The translations under genes were made by a program, and so were the position numbers. From assembly GCA_016756855.1 (NCBI GenBank), contig JAESPD010000022.1, positions 1 to 55,173 on the forward strand: a DNA stretch of 55,173 bases, written 5' to 3'. The DNA is from a gamma proteobacterium endosymbiont of Lamellibrachia anaximandri (lineage in GTDB: Bacteria > Pseudomonadota > Gammaproteobacteria > Chromatiales > Chromatiaceae). This document shows positions 55,065-55,173 of the stretch, piece after piece (the stretch's first letter is position 1; each line of letters begins with the position of its first letter). The notes under the pieces are model-generated. The model saw only the letters and a list, made by a program, of their open reading frames with translations, was not told where the DNA came from and did no database searches.

Positions 55065-55101
55065 AGGCACAGATAAGGCCGGTCGTACGCGACTTGGCTT
55101 A

Positions 55102-55159
55102 CTGAGCTGTAAGCTCAGAGAGAGATGGTGGTAGGCCCACCGGAGTCTGCCGTCGGTGG
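55102..55159 (+). other. Hairpin-rich tail at the right window edge
   Basis: CTGAGCT-GTA-AGCTCAG (55102-55118) is a perfect 7 bp hairpin. After it, CCACC (55137-55141) can pair either with GGTGG at 55127-55131 or, extended as CCACCG, with CGGTGG at 55154-55159. There is no T run, so it is not a clear terminator. The segment is cut by the window end. Confidence 0.35.
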
Positions 55160-55173
55160 TCGGCTTCAAACCC

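Noticed and set aside
55120-55173. Possible selenocysteine tRNA because of CTTCAAA near the right edge.
   Set aside because: The nearby stems do not form the long D-arm followed directly by the anticodon arm, and the 3' half is outside the window.

Overview
The window comes from a gammaproteobacterial chromosome of moderate GC content. Evidence for this is a complete rsxABCDGE (rnf) operon, gamma-type metG and apbC, a purMN/hda/arsC-like housekeeping block, OxyR with Cys199 and Cys208, CpdA and SfsA. The density of c-di-GMP and gas/redox-sensing proteins and the SoxW-like thioredoxin would suit a free-living or symbiotic Chromatiales-type bacterium, but species cannot be fixed from the sequence. 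No rRNA, tRNA, CRISPR array or intact insertion sequence was recognised.

Layout. 1-2171: a visibly AT-rich strip with Sel1/TPR-like genes and a putative exported toxin followed by a small immunity-like gene. 2359-8317 (minus): rsmE preceded by the six-subunit Rnf/Rsx electron-transport operon. 8628-10679 (minus): metG. 10982-26034: a roughly 15 kb signalling block placed between metG and apbC, which are direct divergent neighbours in E. coli. 26419-28676: apbC, its terminator, a gene remnant and a small exported 11-residue-repeat protein. 28973-35257: a large MscK-like channel and a membrane PAS-GGDEF-EAL protein. 35300-43470: dCMP deaminase, DUF3108, purN, purM, DUF2066, a CDP-alcohol phosphatidyltransferase, hda, wrbA, an arsC-like gene and a YihY-family gene. 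43493-48753: a PilZ-like protein, two exported thioredoxin-fold proteins, a TolC-like protein, a membrane-fusion adaptor and an acylphosphatase. 48951-55173: a secreted Tyr/Gly/Gln/Pro-rich protein, sfsA, cpdA, oxyR, an Lnt-like acyltransferase and a small membrane coiled-coil protein.

The most interesting region is 10982-26034. It holds an H-NOX heme nitric-oxide sensor between two closely related histidine kinases, a REC-HDOD protein, a REC protein with a dead HD-GYP domain, and a REC-GGDEF-EAL protein with a damaged GGDEF motif and an intact EAL site. This set resembles the Shewanella H-NOX/HnoK/HnoB/HnoD network, with added parts. Beside it lies a second circuit whose genes overlap by 4 bp: REC-PAS-GGDEF, a kinase with a c-type-heme Tll0287-like sensor domain, and a REC-DUF3369-HD-GYP phosphodiesterase. 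Together they look like a dual heme-input (NO and redox) c-di-GMP decision module. The first kinase of the block carries a receiver domain whose phospho-acceptor Asp is Gly.

Small repeats include REP-like palindromes at three intergenic sites, a CACGAAG-type inverted repeat upstream of the phosphatidyltransferase gene, and inverted and direct repeats between cpdA and oxyR. All functional calls rest on motif recognition by eye.
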